64,000 bases of DNA from Onchocerca volvulus. Lineage: Eukaryota > Nematoda > Chromadorea > Rhabditida > Onchocercidae. A model generated the notes under the pieces. The model was not told the origin of the DNA, ran no database searches, and was given only the letters and a program-made list of their open reading frames with translations. The position numbers and the translations under genes are program-made. Positions 36,615-49,429 of this stretch are shown piece after piece. The stretch spans positions 25,520,713-25,584,712 of the forward strand of contig HG738137.1 in assembly GCA_000499405.2 (NCBI GenBank), written 5' to 3'. How positions within the stretch are numbered: position 1 is the stretch's first letter; each line of letters opens with the position of its first letter.

Positions 36615-38864
36615 AAGGAATCAGATACATTAATTATAAATTTTCACCTATTCTTCTCTTCTCCTGTTTTTTCCATGTTTTTGACCAAATAATGAAGTGG
36701 TCTTTCTGAAGTCTTATTGTTCACTGACTGAATATTCTTGAGACTTTAAATGTCTTAAAAGCACCAAAAAAGCTAACATTGGGATTATTGACTGATTAAA
36801 ATAGATAATTGAAATGGTTAGAGTATTTAAATTCATGAAAGGATTAATTGACAAAATCATTCAAAAGTAATAGAAATTTTGAAATAATTTAAATAATTGA
36901 GGATGATAATGTTTCACGCGATTTATCTGGTAGTTCGCAACAAAACGATGATGTTTCACGTATATCGATATTACATAACTGGCAACAATTATTCCCATAT
37001 AGATTTTGCGAAGAAGTAGATCATGGATCTGATCAAGAATTCTATTATTTTAGACGATTAGCAGCAGGTAGGTCACGGTCATGGAGTCCTCGTTTCGTAC
37101 GTGAACTTCAAGAAGAAAGCCGCATTCCTGAGTATCGAAGATTCAGCTTTCCTATTACTGTAAGTTATCTCATACCAATTTTAAGTATTTATAAGCGATT
37201 GAAAACGTTAAATCATCTTTTTGCAGAAATTCATATTTTGAGCTTTAATTCTAATCTTGCTTCCACTATAAATTTTGTCACTGCAAAATGATTTCAAGTT
37301 GCAAGATTTGCAATTCTGATTAACTTCAATTTCTATATAAATGAGTTAAAAAGAAAATTTTTCAAAAATTATAAAAATTATTGTTTAAAAAATTTAAAGA
37401 AAAGTAAAACTGAAGTTTTTGAGTGAAATTGAGATCAAAAAATTTCTTGTTAAAACCTAGCAAATTTAACGACTTACAAAAGTTTATCCTAACTATTTTC
37501 TGAATCATTTTGTTGAATTACCAAAAAAGTATTTTGAAGGATTCATTCTTTATTTTAATTTCAAATTTACTATACTGTTGTTAATTATTTGAGCATCCAT
37601 TCGACAGCGAAAATATTTATCATACTGAAAATTATTGAGAATAAAAGTAATCATCTGCTCATCTATTCTGATCATTCTATCTTGAATTATTTGATCATCA
37701 TTAAGATCAAGATAATATTGAGCCAATTGCATCAATTTGATATAAAATTTCAGAATCAGGATAATGATTATCCAGAAATGAATACTGAACAAAATGATGC
37801 CGAAATGGATAATTTAACCGATCTAGTAATAATTTTATCAAAATTTAAAATTTCATTTTTTTCATAAATTCAAAAAATTTTTATTCAAACAATTGAATGA
37901 AAATGCTCTTATTACTTAGTTTTTTTTATATTTTCTTTTCTTTTAATGTTATATATTTTTTTAAATCGTTTCTATTCATCTTTCTACTCACATAAATAAT
38001 AATTTTCTTATGAAAGAATTTCTCGAATAATTCTCGAGTAACAATTTCATCTTTTAAAACTATTAGTAAAAAATATATGAATAGAAATGAATTTCAGTTC
38101 AGATCGAGATTAACCACACGTATTGAATCTCCAGAATCTTCACCAGCACGTGCCGCACCAGCTCCACGTGCGTTAGTAGCACAGCAAAGTGACGATTATC
38201 CTTTTCTCGTAGATCGTGATGGACAACGTAGACGATATGGAAGTAATCGTAGTACGTTTTTTGAAGAAAGAAGCCGAGCACATCCTCGTCGTCGTCATCA
38301 TCTTCGTCATGGTGTTAAACGTTATCATTCACCGAGATCACTTAGTAGATCATCAAGTGTTTCAACAAAACGTCGGCGTTCGTTACCGCTAATGAAAACA
38401 AGAAGAATCGGCGTTAGATATTCCTCGTCTTCGCAAAGTGACGAAAAACCAGTGGAAGCAGACGCAAATATTGACATCGAAGAACGTCTTCCACGAGAAT
38501 CGGTAATTATCATTCAATATGAAAGACAAAAGAGTTTTGCATTTGCATAAAAGAAAGATTCAAAAATCATTATCTGTGTGTCTTCTAAAATCAGGATCTA
38601 TTTTTGTTCTGAATTAAATTCTCGAGTACGCAAGTAAATTGAAGCAAAAAGTCGATCATGCTTATTCCGAATCTTTCAAAGCTGAAAGTTTTTATTCTTC
38701 AGAGAAGAAGTAGAAGAAGTGTGAGGCGTAGTCAAAGACATTTATCACGATCACGAAGTCCACAACGACGTCGAAGATCGTTGTTGCAAAATTACTCGCG
38801 ATCTCGGCTATACGGAAGATTACGCCGTGTTAATAGTGGTCGAATTAGACGAAGAAGATTTTAA
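35100..38864 (+). CDS. Acidic-to-Arg/Ser-rich protein, eight or more exons
   Basis: Exons 35100-35163, 35597-35683, 36038-36233, 36423-36543, 36902-37159, 37754-37825, 38098-38502 and 38703-38864 join with all phases closing, giving 454 codons from 35100. The first ATG is at 35157; a more upstream start cannot be excluded. The N-terminal third is acidic and Ser/Asn-rich (ESDSDEA, NQNSDSDDDFEAVNIPDPDF), the centre holds RSRSWSPRFVRELQEESRIP, and the last two exons are basic: RRRHHLRHGVKRYHSPRSLS, SRSSSVSTKRRRSLP and finally RRSRRSVRRSQRHLSRSRSP. The RS and RSRSP motifs resemble SR-type splicing factors or protamine-like chromatin proteins, but no RRM is visible. A nuclear, RNA- or DNA-binding role is inference. 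A 36-base candidate microexon at 35811-35846 also fits phase. The splice site at 36901 (ATTGAG) is weak. Confidence 0.7.
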
Positions 38865-38869
38865 GAATA

Positions 38870-40000
38870 AAATTCTATTTTACATGCAAAATTCTGTCTT
38901 ATAAGATTTTAAAAATAAAATTCTATCTTAATTACGTAAAATGATAAGCTCACTTCATAAAAGAACAAAAGGCAATTTGCTTTAAGTGAATTTTAACATG
39001 AAAATATAAATAACTAAAAATACTATTAATTTCTGCAATTTTTAATTTTCACGTTAAAATTGATCTACTCAACACTTAACATTTCATCAATAAATATCTA
39101 ATTATATGTAAGGTCTTGAAAATGCACCTTTTCGTGGTACCATTTTTAAATTAAACTATGTCATGAATTATTGTATTTCACTTCAGATGTATCCATTTTT
39201 AATTGCGATTAAAATACGACTCCAAACTTGTCCGTATGTTTAGTAGATGCGATGCATTAGTATACGTTTCATATATTTGCAAATATATCATCAAAAGTGC
39301 ATTTAATGCATTTTTTTTTTATAGAAAATTTTTGTCTTTAAAAAATTCATGGAAAATTTATATTTTTTGCTTATAACCAAAATTATCGGTATTAAAATTC
39401 CAGAAAAATGGAAATAATACTTATCAGTCTAGATTTCTGTATAAATTATAAACAATTATTTCCAAATAATATTTTAGATGTAATTTAAAACAATATTTTA
39501 TGTGACAGCAGAAAATGAAAGTGAAATAGAACCATCCTAGTACTTTTTTTCTTAAATCTTTTATTTGATAGATTTTCATTTCCATATTGAGATAAACAAT
39601 TGAATTCCGAATCATTGTTCTAAAAAAAGAAATTTGCAGATTTGAAATTCGCATAATGATGTTTCGATGTTTAGATATTATGATTTCAAAGTTGAAAATA
39701 TTTCAGTTTCTTCACCAATTCGGCAAGATTCGTATTGCACGAAATTTCGTCATTAATCAAGTAAATGAATTCTTGAGAGAAAGACTTAATGATTTTTTGC
39801 ATTCATTAGCCGAATCTTACTTTACATATTTACATTCATTTAAATTCTCTAAGATAATGATTTAATTATCGACTGATCATTTTGATCAAATCAGTATATA
39901 AATTTGATTTCTTTAGAAGATTATGATTTGCCTCATTGGTCGATCATTGATTAATCATGCAATGAGAAAAAAAAAGATTATCCATGAAAAGAAATATATA
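38870..40000. other. Intergenic region with one possible exon
   Basis: Likely 3' UTR and poly(A) signals of the RS-rich gene come first (AATAAAA near 38868 and 38914). At 39707-39862, after ATATTTCAG, a plus-strand frame is open with a helical character (KIRIARNFVINQVNEFLRER) and ends in TAA. It may be an exon of the gene at 40005 or chance; no compatible donor was found. Confidence 0.35.
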
Positions 40001-40004
40001 AAGA

Positions 40005-41340
40005 ATGAATACGCATAACGATTTAACATTTCATTTTTGGAAAGTCAGAAATTACAGTAATCAATTTACTGGACGATTGGCGCTTACTGTCGAAGCAAAT
40101 CTACTGGACAGACAAGTACAGTATCGTCTGAGCAATGGATTCCATTTTTGGAGGTCATCCATTTGGATAATTATATGAGAAATATGTATATATATATATA
40201 TTACTATATGTAAAATAATCCTATATGTAAAATACATTTTACTAACAAGAAATTTAATACATTCATAAACACTGACATAACCGTATGCAAAAAAAAGATA
40301 AATTTTGTAAGGTAAAGTTAACAATGTTGATGTGCTAATGAAATTGATATTACTGAAGTTGAATTGCACACGGATATTTATAATCCTTTAATTTTTTTTT
40401 CTTGCTAAAAGAAAGATGAAATTCCTTGCAATTTTTCTTCCAAATTTCGATTAAAATTCCGTGAAGTTTTTTCTTTCTTCTTTTTTTTTTTAAATTCAGA
40501 AAGAAAATAGGATTTCATATTAGGATTCACTTAAAGCGAAAAAAGAATGATAACTGATATTATTGCCCTACGGTGATATCAGTTATCATTCGATGAACTG
40601 AAAGATCTATCCAAGAAATATTCATGCAGAAAAATTTCTGATATTAAGAATATCATCAAGTTCTATGCATGATATTTGAAATTGATTGATGTATAAATTG
40701 TCATCACAGTTGCTAATGCTCAAATTATTTACCCTTTGATAAAAGTTGTGTGAAGAAAGATAAAATTCACGAATCAATTTACCAACAATTTCAACTTTTT
40801 TATTTTTTCATTCTTTTTGTATGCCGTTGCATTTGTGCTATAATGTTTTATATTTAAAATTTTGTTTTGACAAGGCAGAATGCTTGACTTTCTTTTGTCT
40901 GTTATATTTATTTCGCTAATTTATTTTGCCTTTCACTAATTTTTTTATTTCGCAAATTTTACTTAATTTATATCGGTAACTTATTTTGCCACCATTTTTA
41001 CATTATCTTGAAATTATTATCAAATCAATTTGCTTATAATGAATTATTGAGAAATATTTAGAAAAATTGCTTGCATAAATTATTTTCGGATATTATTCAT
41101 TAATAACATATTAAATTGATTATAATACTCGCCATATTCATACTTAAATAATTAAAATTTATTCCAATCTCATCATGAAGTTTTGCTATTTTCTGAAATA
41201 GTTAGCGTGTTTCTTATTAACGAATTATAATTAATTACAGACAATTACTTTTTGGAGAAGTGGACATATCAGAAGATCGAGAACACCTAAAATATGATGA
41301 TACTAAATTTGCACCTAAATATCCCTTTTATACAGATTAA
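40005..41340 (+). CDS. Possible 82-residue protein, two exons
   Basis: Exon 2 (41241-41340) is convincing: a TTAATTACAG acceptor, then an open frame LLFGEVDISEDREHLKYDD, KFAPKYPFYTD and TAA. The exon before it is probably 40005-40153, starting MNTHNDLTFHFWKVRNYSNQ and reading RLALTVEANLLDRQVQYRLS up to a phase-2 donor AG|GTCATC. That donor is weak and the start has no clear acceptor in front, so the 5' part may begin elsewhere. The size, the aromatic/basic N-terminal part and the acidic C-terminus recall small mitochondrial respiratory or ribosomal subunits, but I cannot assign a family. Confidence 0.45.
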
Positions 41341-41344
41341 ACAA

Positions 41345-42050
41345 AATTCAATTCACATAATTTATTTTTCATTTTTATGATTTGATTCCTTTTTCATAAA
41401 TTACATTTCTAGTTTCATACAACAAAAAATGCAAATTAAGTTTTACTTTTTGCTTTTCCTAATGTATTTTTTCTTCCTCGTCACTACATTTATAACTTGT
41501 ATTATAAGAAGAATGCAAACCAAATCAAACTTTGTATCCATAGAATTTTTCCCAGAATTTATGAGTGGATTTCTATTTAAAAAAAATTTTCATTTTTTCT
41601 TTTTTGGAAATATTTCTAATGAAAAATTTCAAATCTGCAACTTTTGTGAATAGTTCATTGTTTTGTTTTAAATCTGCTTTAAATATTGGGCATTTATTTT
41701 TGGTATATTTAAATTGTAATATTTAATTTCTTATAGTTGTTTTATCTGGTTTTATTGAGGTTTGTTGAAGTTTGTTGTGCCTTGATTGTTATATGACTAA
41801 TTGTATTCATTCTAACTTTTAAGCAATTGAATAACATCAATTAAATTACTATTTAGATTCTTTTTTTCTTTTATTCTTTTTTTAATTGAGCAATTTTAGG
41901 AAGTTTCAGCTGATATTTAAACTTACTGTTGTTGCCTCCTTTGTGATTATCTTCAATACTCTTTTTTTTTTTTTTCCTTTCAAAAAATTGATATTCTAAT
42001 TTGATAGATATTTTTACTTATTTCATTCTTTTAACAAAGTATATCAATAT
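41345..42050. other. Intergenic region
   Basis: T-rich spacer with several poly(T) runs. No gene supported. Confidence 0.55.
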
Positions 42051-42059
42051 CAGTGAAAG

Positions 42060-42570
42060 GAGAGACCGAAGATTGGTGAAGAGAAAAGAGGATTTCTGTT
42101 TGATTTGTGATATGGGATTCTAGAGTCGTTGGATTGGAGATTTTTTTGTCGTCTGACTTGATTCGGTCAATACTAGCCTTTATTATGTTCACACGATATT
42201 ATAAACAATACACGATATTATAGACTTTACAATAACAAATAATAAGAAAAGAAAATCTGCGAGTAACATAAATAAGTAGTGTGTTTTGATGAGTGGTTGC
42301 TTGTGCTTCTTTGAGATTGCATGATCTTGGCTGGAAACATTTAAGCACTGATACTAATATAGGAGAGTATGATATAGGAGTCGCTGATATAGTTCCTTTG
42401 TTGCTGATGAAGTGATGATGGCTTGGTAGACACTAAGCCGCTATAGGCCTTGATGAACTGATGATAGGAATATTGAAGAGATTGCTGCCGCCGCTGCTGG
42501 TATTGTATTCAGGCACTGATCGTGCTGCCCCGAAATTTCTCCCTTTGTATGATCATCTTTGATAGGGGGG
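42060..42570 (-). mobile_element. Candidate solo LTR or retroelement remnant
   Basis: A block of about 500 bases is richer in G and C than its flanks and has no coding frame. Read on the minus strand it starts near GAAATTTCGGGGCAGCACG, contains CTCTTC and CAGCAGCGGCGGCAGCAA words, an AATAAA signal (complement of 42179-42184) followed by GGCTAG and a C/A-rich tail. A G-run with GGAGGAGG lies beside it at 42566-42581. This order (body, poly(A) signal, C/A-rich end) suits an LTR. Terminal dinucleotides and a target-site duplication could not be fixed, so boundaries are approximate. Confidence 0.3.
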
Positions 42571-42734
42571 GGAGGAGGTTCATACATTAATCATAAGAAA
42601 AAGATTTATATGGATAAAGACAAAAGGATAAGATATAAGCAATACTTTAAACATTTAAACAAAGAATAAAGATTTAGTCCCTACATTATTCGACAATTGA
42701 AATGATTGCAACTATTTGTAATTCTTGAGACAAA

Positions 42735-42895
42735 GAGCATGATATTAATCCCTATGCCCTTTCGGACATATTTCACAATCATTTACAATTCTTAGATAAA
42801 AAGCATGTTTCACAATCATTTAAGCATTTTCACAACCATTTACAACATGTTTTACAGCCATTTGCAATTCTTAAACGAAGCACATGAGCATTACT
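42735..42895. repeat. Degenerate tandem repeat
   Basis: The words TTTCACAATCATTTACAATTC, TTCACAATCATTTAAGC, TTCACAACCATTTACAAC and TTTACAGCCATTTGCAATTC follow each other with AAAGCATG-type spacers, giving about four imperfect units of 25-45 bases. Confidence 0.6.
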
Positions 42896-42899
42896 CGTA

Positions 42900-45800
42900 T
42901 ATTAGATGATGAGAAACAAAGGGCCATTGTGTGCAATGGCTTACATGTATGAGATTGCAAATTTTCATTATAAACAACATTTGGATTATGTCAGCATTTC
43001 GGTTTACCGACAACTGGAATGATGTTTGTAAAGATATCTTTTGGAACAATTTATAAACTATAAATGAACAGATATGTAGGTTTTGAATTTTTGGTTAATT
43101 TTTTGGATAATTATTAGACTTACAAACTTTTTTAATATTTTGAATTTTTGATTTCTATTTAAGAAAATGAATTGTTGAATATTGTTCTATTTGAATTAGT
43201 ACAGCATTTGCTCTAATTTAAGCACACAAAATAGCAGCAATACGTTTTTGACACTTGTACTGGAAAATAGATTAACGAAATTTAAATTGGATCATTCTGA
43301 TGAAGTCATGTGTTTTGAGATTTAAAGCGAGACAGTTCATCATTAAAAACCAGGTGGAAAACCAATCAAAATCTGTTGTATAAATATATTTTGATAAAAT
43401 CGCGAACTATGTCAACTTCAGAACTATTTGATGTTCGATATAGTAATGATGCATATGCTTTTAACTTAAGTAATTGCGAACGAAGAAATTACACAAAACA
43501 GTTCCATGTAACGAAATTGATCGATAAAAATACTTAAAAGATTAGTTGCTTGTGCCATAAGCAGAAAAGTACTAGTAAGAGTAAGATATCCTTATCATTA
43601 ATTATTTGAAAACAAAAACATAAATAATGAAATTAAATAAAAAAGAAACTGAAAGACCTGATGGCTAAGAACTAAAACGCCGTATCAAACTGTTCGTTTC
43701 ATAGATAGCCTGAAAATAGAATACGTCAGTCGAATGAAAAGATAAAGATTCGCTATCGTATTCGCTTGATTTATATCAGGAATACATGAGCTTGATACAT
43801 CATTTAGTTTAATTTGAACAATTTGCGATATTCGTATGAAATAGTATCGGATCAATTCAAGAGAAATAAGTCTTTGTCAAAGTTTGCCATTCTTAGCCTT
43901 TTCAGAACTATCATCAAAGACGAGGTGGGGATATTTTGAGTAAAAAAAATTTTAATTCTTTGTCTATAGTAGTAGATGATCATGATCAATCAAATGACCT
44001 CCATGCTGCTGTATTATTATTTAGATGTTATAAGTAGAAAACACATTACAGTGAGTAATGGATAATTGGGAGATTATGAATCACGAGAAACGTTTTTTAT
44101 CACCATTACTTACTTTTTTAAAAAGCATTAATTTATATTATTATTGTAGGAAAAACGAAATTTTTTTTTTTGGAATATATATATATGACGAAATTAAAAA
44201 TCCTTACAATATAGAAATATCTTGGTATAAGCAAGCTTTTGACCTTTACGCTATAATTAATATATTGTGAACTGTGCGAGAATTGCAGACTGAGCGGGAC
44301 ATTCAATCTTTTGCTTTGATCGATGTTCGAGAATAATGCACTAGATCCTTTACTCCGATCAGTATTCGATCAGGATTCAATCTTTTATTTTTATTGAGAA
44401 TTCGGTGAGTGTTCGATTCAACTCAACTTCAATTCTTTATCAAATCCTATTAGTTTCCATCTCCAGACCAAATTCCCCGTGAACTCCCATATTTTGAATA
44501 AGACTTCCAAGCTATTCTATTTTCAATATTTGTTTCGTCGATTGTGTTTTCAATATATAAATTGTATTATAATGTAGTTGCAGCGATAAATTACGTCATA
44601 ACAAGCCTTCATTACACAACAAATCTATTTCAGGAAATCTTCAATTCTCTAAAAACCTTTAACAAATTTACTTTCACGACAATTATCACAGATCACTTTT
44701 CACGGCTTTTTTGTTGAAGCGATATTGGATTATATACTGTTGTACATGCGATCATTAATCAGATCATTTACGTTGTTTTTATGCATAAGCCCATAGTGTT
44801 CATGCAAAAACTACGTTTTATTTCTTCTGCAAACAACGACTGCAAAGTGCAAATGCAAATTGAATTGAAATTTGATGAAAAATTATGATTTTTTCTGTTG
44901 CTGAGAAAGCTCACCCTTATTTGTGAAAATAATGATTAGTTTTATTTCAAGCAGCCCAAAAATAAATCAAATCTTAAGAGATATGAAAGGTGCAGATAAC
45001 AATTTATGCTTACCCATCCAATGTGTATATTGCAAGCAATACGTAAGTAATTTTAATCAAACGTGATATCGGTATATCAATGCGGAAAATAATTACAAAA
45101 AATGCATGTTTGGCAGTACTGACGCAAGTCTGAAATCATTATTATAAAAAAACTATCAAACATTAAGAAGAACATTCGTGGCTCACTAATGAAACAAATA
45201 TGAAAATTAGCGTAGGACGAAAAATATATCAAGCGTTTTTTACAACTTCTACTAAAGTTGCCGCTTTCCAACAGTTTTTGTTAGAAATCTGTTGAAAATT
45301 ATGAACTTATAATCAAGATATGAAAAAATTCAATTTAATCTTACGTCTTTGAAAAAAATATTTCTCGCTCCAATTTCTGCTGCGTGTATTAGTTCCTTGA
45401 CGCTTTTTTTTTTTATTTTCTGCCTAATTTTAGCGCTGAGAAAATTTCTCATCAAATTGGAGACGCATAAATTATGCGAACGCAACGAAGTGTTAAGTCA
45501 TTGAAAGGATGGATTTCGGAGAGCAAGTCGAAGGACTTGGCAAAAAAATTCGAACTGCTATGTTTGATGGAAAAATTATGTATTTCTAGGAATATAAAAT
45601 TGAAATAAGCGGTGATACAGTAAAATGCAACAGCATCGGCGATATGAACAGTTAGAATGATGTCATGCTTGAAGATGCTAAAATTGTTAATTAATAAATG
45701 AGTCGTGCTGAATTTGATAGACACACAAAACATATGCTATTGTGTCTGTGAAACAGTTGTTTTCTAAACATTTTGATCTTGAATAGTCTTGTTAATTCTT

Positions 45801-47220
45801 CGCTAATTTTTCCCATATTTCCAATAATTTCAAAAAATGGGAATGATTTATCACTAAGAAAAATGAAATTTTCCTACTTAATAAACTCCATTTGCATTAT
45901 ATATCAAAAGAAATCAAAAAAAAAGAAAAAAGTTAAATAAGTAAATGAAACAAAATAAAACAAAAACAAAAATAATAACAAATTTCATTTATCGAATTAA
46001 AAAATTAAATTACTTTTTCTAATTGCAATCAATAATTTATTTCACAAGAATGGTATTAGATAATTTTGCTCATGCGTTTGAGCTTATTATATCATAATTA
46101 TATTAAAATGCTTTACTGAACAAATGAAATTTTTATCCACTTAGTTATTCGAATTAGCCGAATTTAACTTCGAAATAATTCGAAATCCAATAATATTAGA
46201 TATAACAGCATCTATTTCCTTCTTTTCGACATTCTATTTGTTTCATACGACTGATAAAGTCTATCATTTGAAATTTCATAAATAGTGATAATGACTGGAA
46301 TAATTTCCAGCAATTTGAGCAAAATGAATTTCGTTTATTCATTAGAACACAAATAAAAGGACAAATGATATATAATTATTGTAATGACCAGAAAAATACA
46401 GAAGCATTTCAAATGTGATGGATTTTTATTTATTTTTATGAGAATAAAGATTAATACTTAACGTATAAACGATCGTTATTTGAAATATTAAGATAAAGAT
46501 ATTAAGTGCCTAGAAATATTCAGTATTAAATTTCGTGGCACATCTATATAAACATTCGAAAGAGGTGGTAAATTTTTCTTTATTTTATGGACCAAAATGA
46601 AGTACTCAAAAATATCATTTCCTAGCTGAAGATTAGTATCTTTTAAATTAAAACAACCAGAAAGCCATCTTTATTATCAATTGTTTTTTAATCAAATCTT
46701 TTAGCTATAAAATTCAAAACATGTTAATTTTATTCGAATCTTTGTTGAAAATAATATTATCATGATGAGGAAAATATTGCGGAAACAATTTGTTAATTTA
46801 ATTTTATTTTTCAATTAACTTCTACCCTCTTCTATTTAAGGCAAGGAGAAAAATTCCTATAGACCCATTAAATGCAAGTAATCAGAAAATAATTATTTCT
46901 TCACGCGTCAACACTGCTTCAATCTCTTCCCCTTAAGTATCGTTTATCCAGAAGTCAGTATTATATCATTACCTAATAGCTTCATGACCGTAATATTCTT
47001 TAATTTCAACAAGGAAAGAAGTTTCAATAATTTTCGAGATTATCATCTCAAAAATGCTCCTTTTCCCGAAATATTTCTCGGTCGAATTCACACTGTCTTT
47101 AAATTTCATTGAATAGAAATTGCACTTTTTTTTCCGTATTACTTAAATGCATCATTGGAGTGATAAAATGTAATTTCAGGTAGTTGAATGGTAGCAAATT
47201 AGACTAGAATCTCATTTCGT
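42900..47220. other. Long intergenic region
   Basis: No gene is supported over about 4.3 kb. A GC-richer patch at 44270-44510 contains a doubled word (ATTCAATCTTTT near 44309 and 44377) with GATCGATGTTCGAGAAT and GAGTGTTCGATTC variants. A second patch at 45430-45760 has coding-like composition in several frames but each carries stops; it may be a decayed gene. The rest is AT-rich spacer. Confidence 0.45.
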
Positions 47221-47241
47221 TCCCAAATTAGACGAAGAAGA

Positions 47242-49425
47242 ATGGAAAATAACACAGAAAATAACACAGAATGGGAAATAGTATACCACAACAAACTTGA
47301 TTCTAGTATTTTTACCTGTGCATTTGCCATAACGGTATCATTTGAAAATTTTAATTTTACTAAAAAAAATCTTATTAGATGCTGTTTGCAAGAAAATTCA
47401 AAAATTTTAAATGCATTAAATTGCTAAATTGAAATATTTTTCTACTGTGAAGTATATTCAAAATCTCAAGTCTTTTGTCGCTAAATTGTTTTATTCTTTA
47501 TTCTTCCTTTTTCCATAGAAAATTTTATTCTATTCAAATAATTAGTTATGCGGCAGAAATTTACTGTAAAATTTTTCAGCTTGCATTCATTGGACTATTT
47601 GCTTATATACTATCTCTCTCTATCATTAGCAAATCATCGCGTTATCATAATGCATTCGGGATTTTATGTTTCGCTTATGTCTTTTTTCATATACAAACTA
47701 TCGATGCTTTATTAATTTGGACAGTTATCAGAATTCTTGTGTAAGTTATTAGTTTATCGTTGTTAATTTATTAATCAATAATGCGTAGTAATTTGTTAGG
47801 CAAAATATTACTTTTATTTTTTTTTTATTAACAAGTATTAATCAGCAAGTTTTTTATTAAAAAATTGATATCAACTTCTATTAAATATTCATTAATCATA
47901 AGTGATAGATCATTAATGATATCATAATAAGCTCGAACAAATTTTCTCTTAGCTTGATTAGCATTAATTCAGTAAATTCTATAAAATTTGAAATAAGGGA
48001 AAAATAAGAGATAACAAAAAAAAAAAATCAAAAAAAAAAAAATGGAGTATTCTGCTGGTACGAAAGAAACGCAAAGGAAATGTACAATCATCTCCGGTCT
48101 ACCATATTTCTTCAAGTTTCATTTGTGTTCACATAATAAACTGCATCAAATTTATTAGAAACAAAGGGTTAACATCATTTCCGTGGATTACTTTGGGCAA
48201 TTTCACGTCCGACAACGTATGATCGTGCTTTTAGTCCGAAAAATGCTCGGATAATAGTCGTATCTCTATGGTTATCCAGCATACTAATTACTGCACTTTA
48301 TTATAACGGTACTTGTTTACAGCATTTATCAATAAAAGTTGTGACAATTTAGATTGTCTTTTTTTTAATCCATAATTGGAGTAGGATATAAATTATACTT
48401 ATGATCAATTCCACATTATTCAAACTAGAGAATTCCTGAAATATTAAATTTTAATTAAAGTTGAATGCGGGCATTACTTCGAAGCAGACAATTATTCATG
48501 GTCAACTCTCTTTGGACCGTGTAAACATTCGTTTCTTGTTTACATTGCCATGTTTCTTTCCAATGGCATTCTCCTTACAGTTCTTATCGTCGATGCTGTT
48601 GCTTGTTACCGTCTCATCGTTTATTTCAAAGTATGTTTGAATTTTATATTTTAAACCGTGCATAATTTTTCCATCAAAACATAGCAATTCGAACTTTTCG
48701 ACCAATATCATTTCGACTGCTCTGAAGTCTCGGAAATCCGTCCTTTCATTGATTTAACATTTCGTTGCAGTTTCTATAAGCTTGCATAATTTGTGAGTAG
48801 CGAATTTGATGAGAGTTTTGCCAGCATCAAAATTATTATTTAATGCAATTGCAGAAAAGAAAGAGTCGAAAAAATAGTGTAACACAACAGAAATTGGGGC
48901 AAGAAATCCTATTTTTCAAAGAGGTAAGATTAAATTAAACTTTATCATATCTTGATTATGAATTTGGGATTTTCAATATGATTTCTTATGAAAAATATTG
49001 AAAAGCGACATCCTAATAGAAGTAGTAGTTTCATTAATACAGCCAAAATATACTCCTTATTGTTTAAAAATTTTTGATAGGAAACATTTCAGACCTGCGT
49101 CACTACTGTCATACATGTATTTTGCGTAATTATTTCCCATATTGAAATGCCAGTGTCACGTTTGACTAAAATTACGTACGTATGGCTTGCAATACATACA
49201 TTAGATGGGTAAGCATAAATTCTACAAAATTCTTCAATGTTATTCAGGTTTTTCATATTTCTTAAGATCCGATCCATTCTTAGAATGCTTGAAATATTAT
49301 TAATCATTGGTTTCACAAAAATGCAATGACATTTCCAAGCAACAGAAAAGATAATCATTTTTTTTATCAAATTTCAATTCAGTTTGGCATTCGTATTCTT
49401 CAATCGCCATACATTGAAGAAATAA
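47242..49425 (+). pseudogene. Srx-type seven-transmembrane chemoreceptor with frameshift
   Basis: Nematode serpentine receptor of the Srx family, expected in sensory neuron membranes. Exons 47242-47334, 47580-47740, a poorly defined exon ending at 48308, then 48461-48630, 48855-48923, 49093-49208 and 49383-49425. Apart from the third exon, all phases close. The start follows CCAAATTAG and has glycosylation sites (NNT). TM1 is IFTCAFAIT joined to LAFIGLFAYILSLSII, then SSRYHNAFGILC. After TM3 the text reads WAISRPTTYDRAFSPKNAR, TM4, then CGHYFEADNYSWSTLFGPC, TM5, QKLGQEILFFKE, TM6 and WLAIHTLDG, the W..H.LDG signature of Srx, and finally FFNRHTLKK. Near 48191-48196 the frame changes by one base between IISVDYF and WAISRP, at the loop corresponding to the GPCR DRY motif. 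Either a recent pseudogene or an assembly error; the flanking exons are otherwise intact. Confidence 0.75.
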
Positions 49426-49429
49426 TACG

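Noticed and set aside
45430..45760. Horizontally acquired bacterial (Wolbachia-like) gene fragment
   Set aside because: Composition is coding-like but stops occur in every frame and no motif is recognisable; no basis for a bacterial origin.
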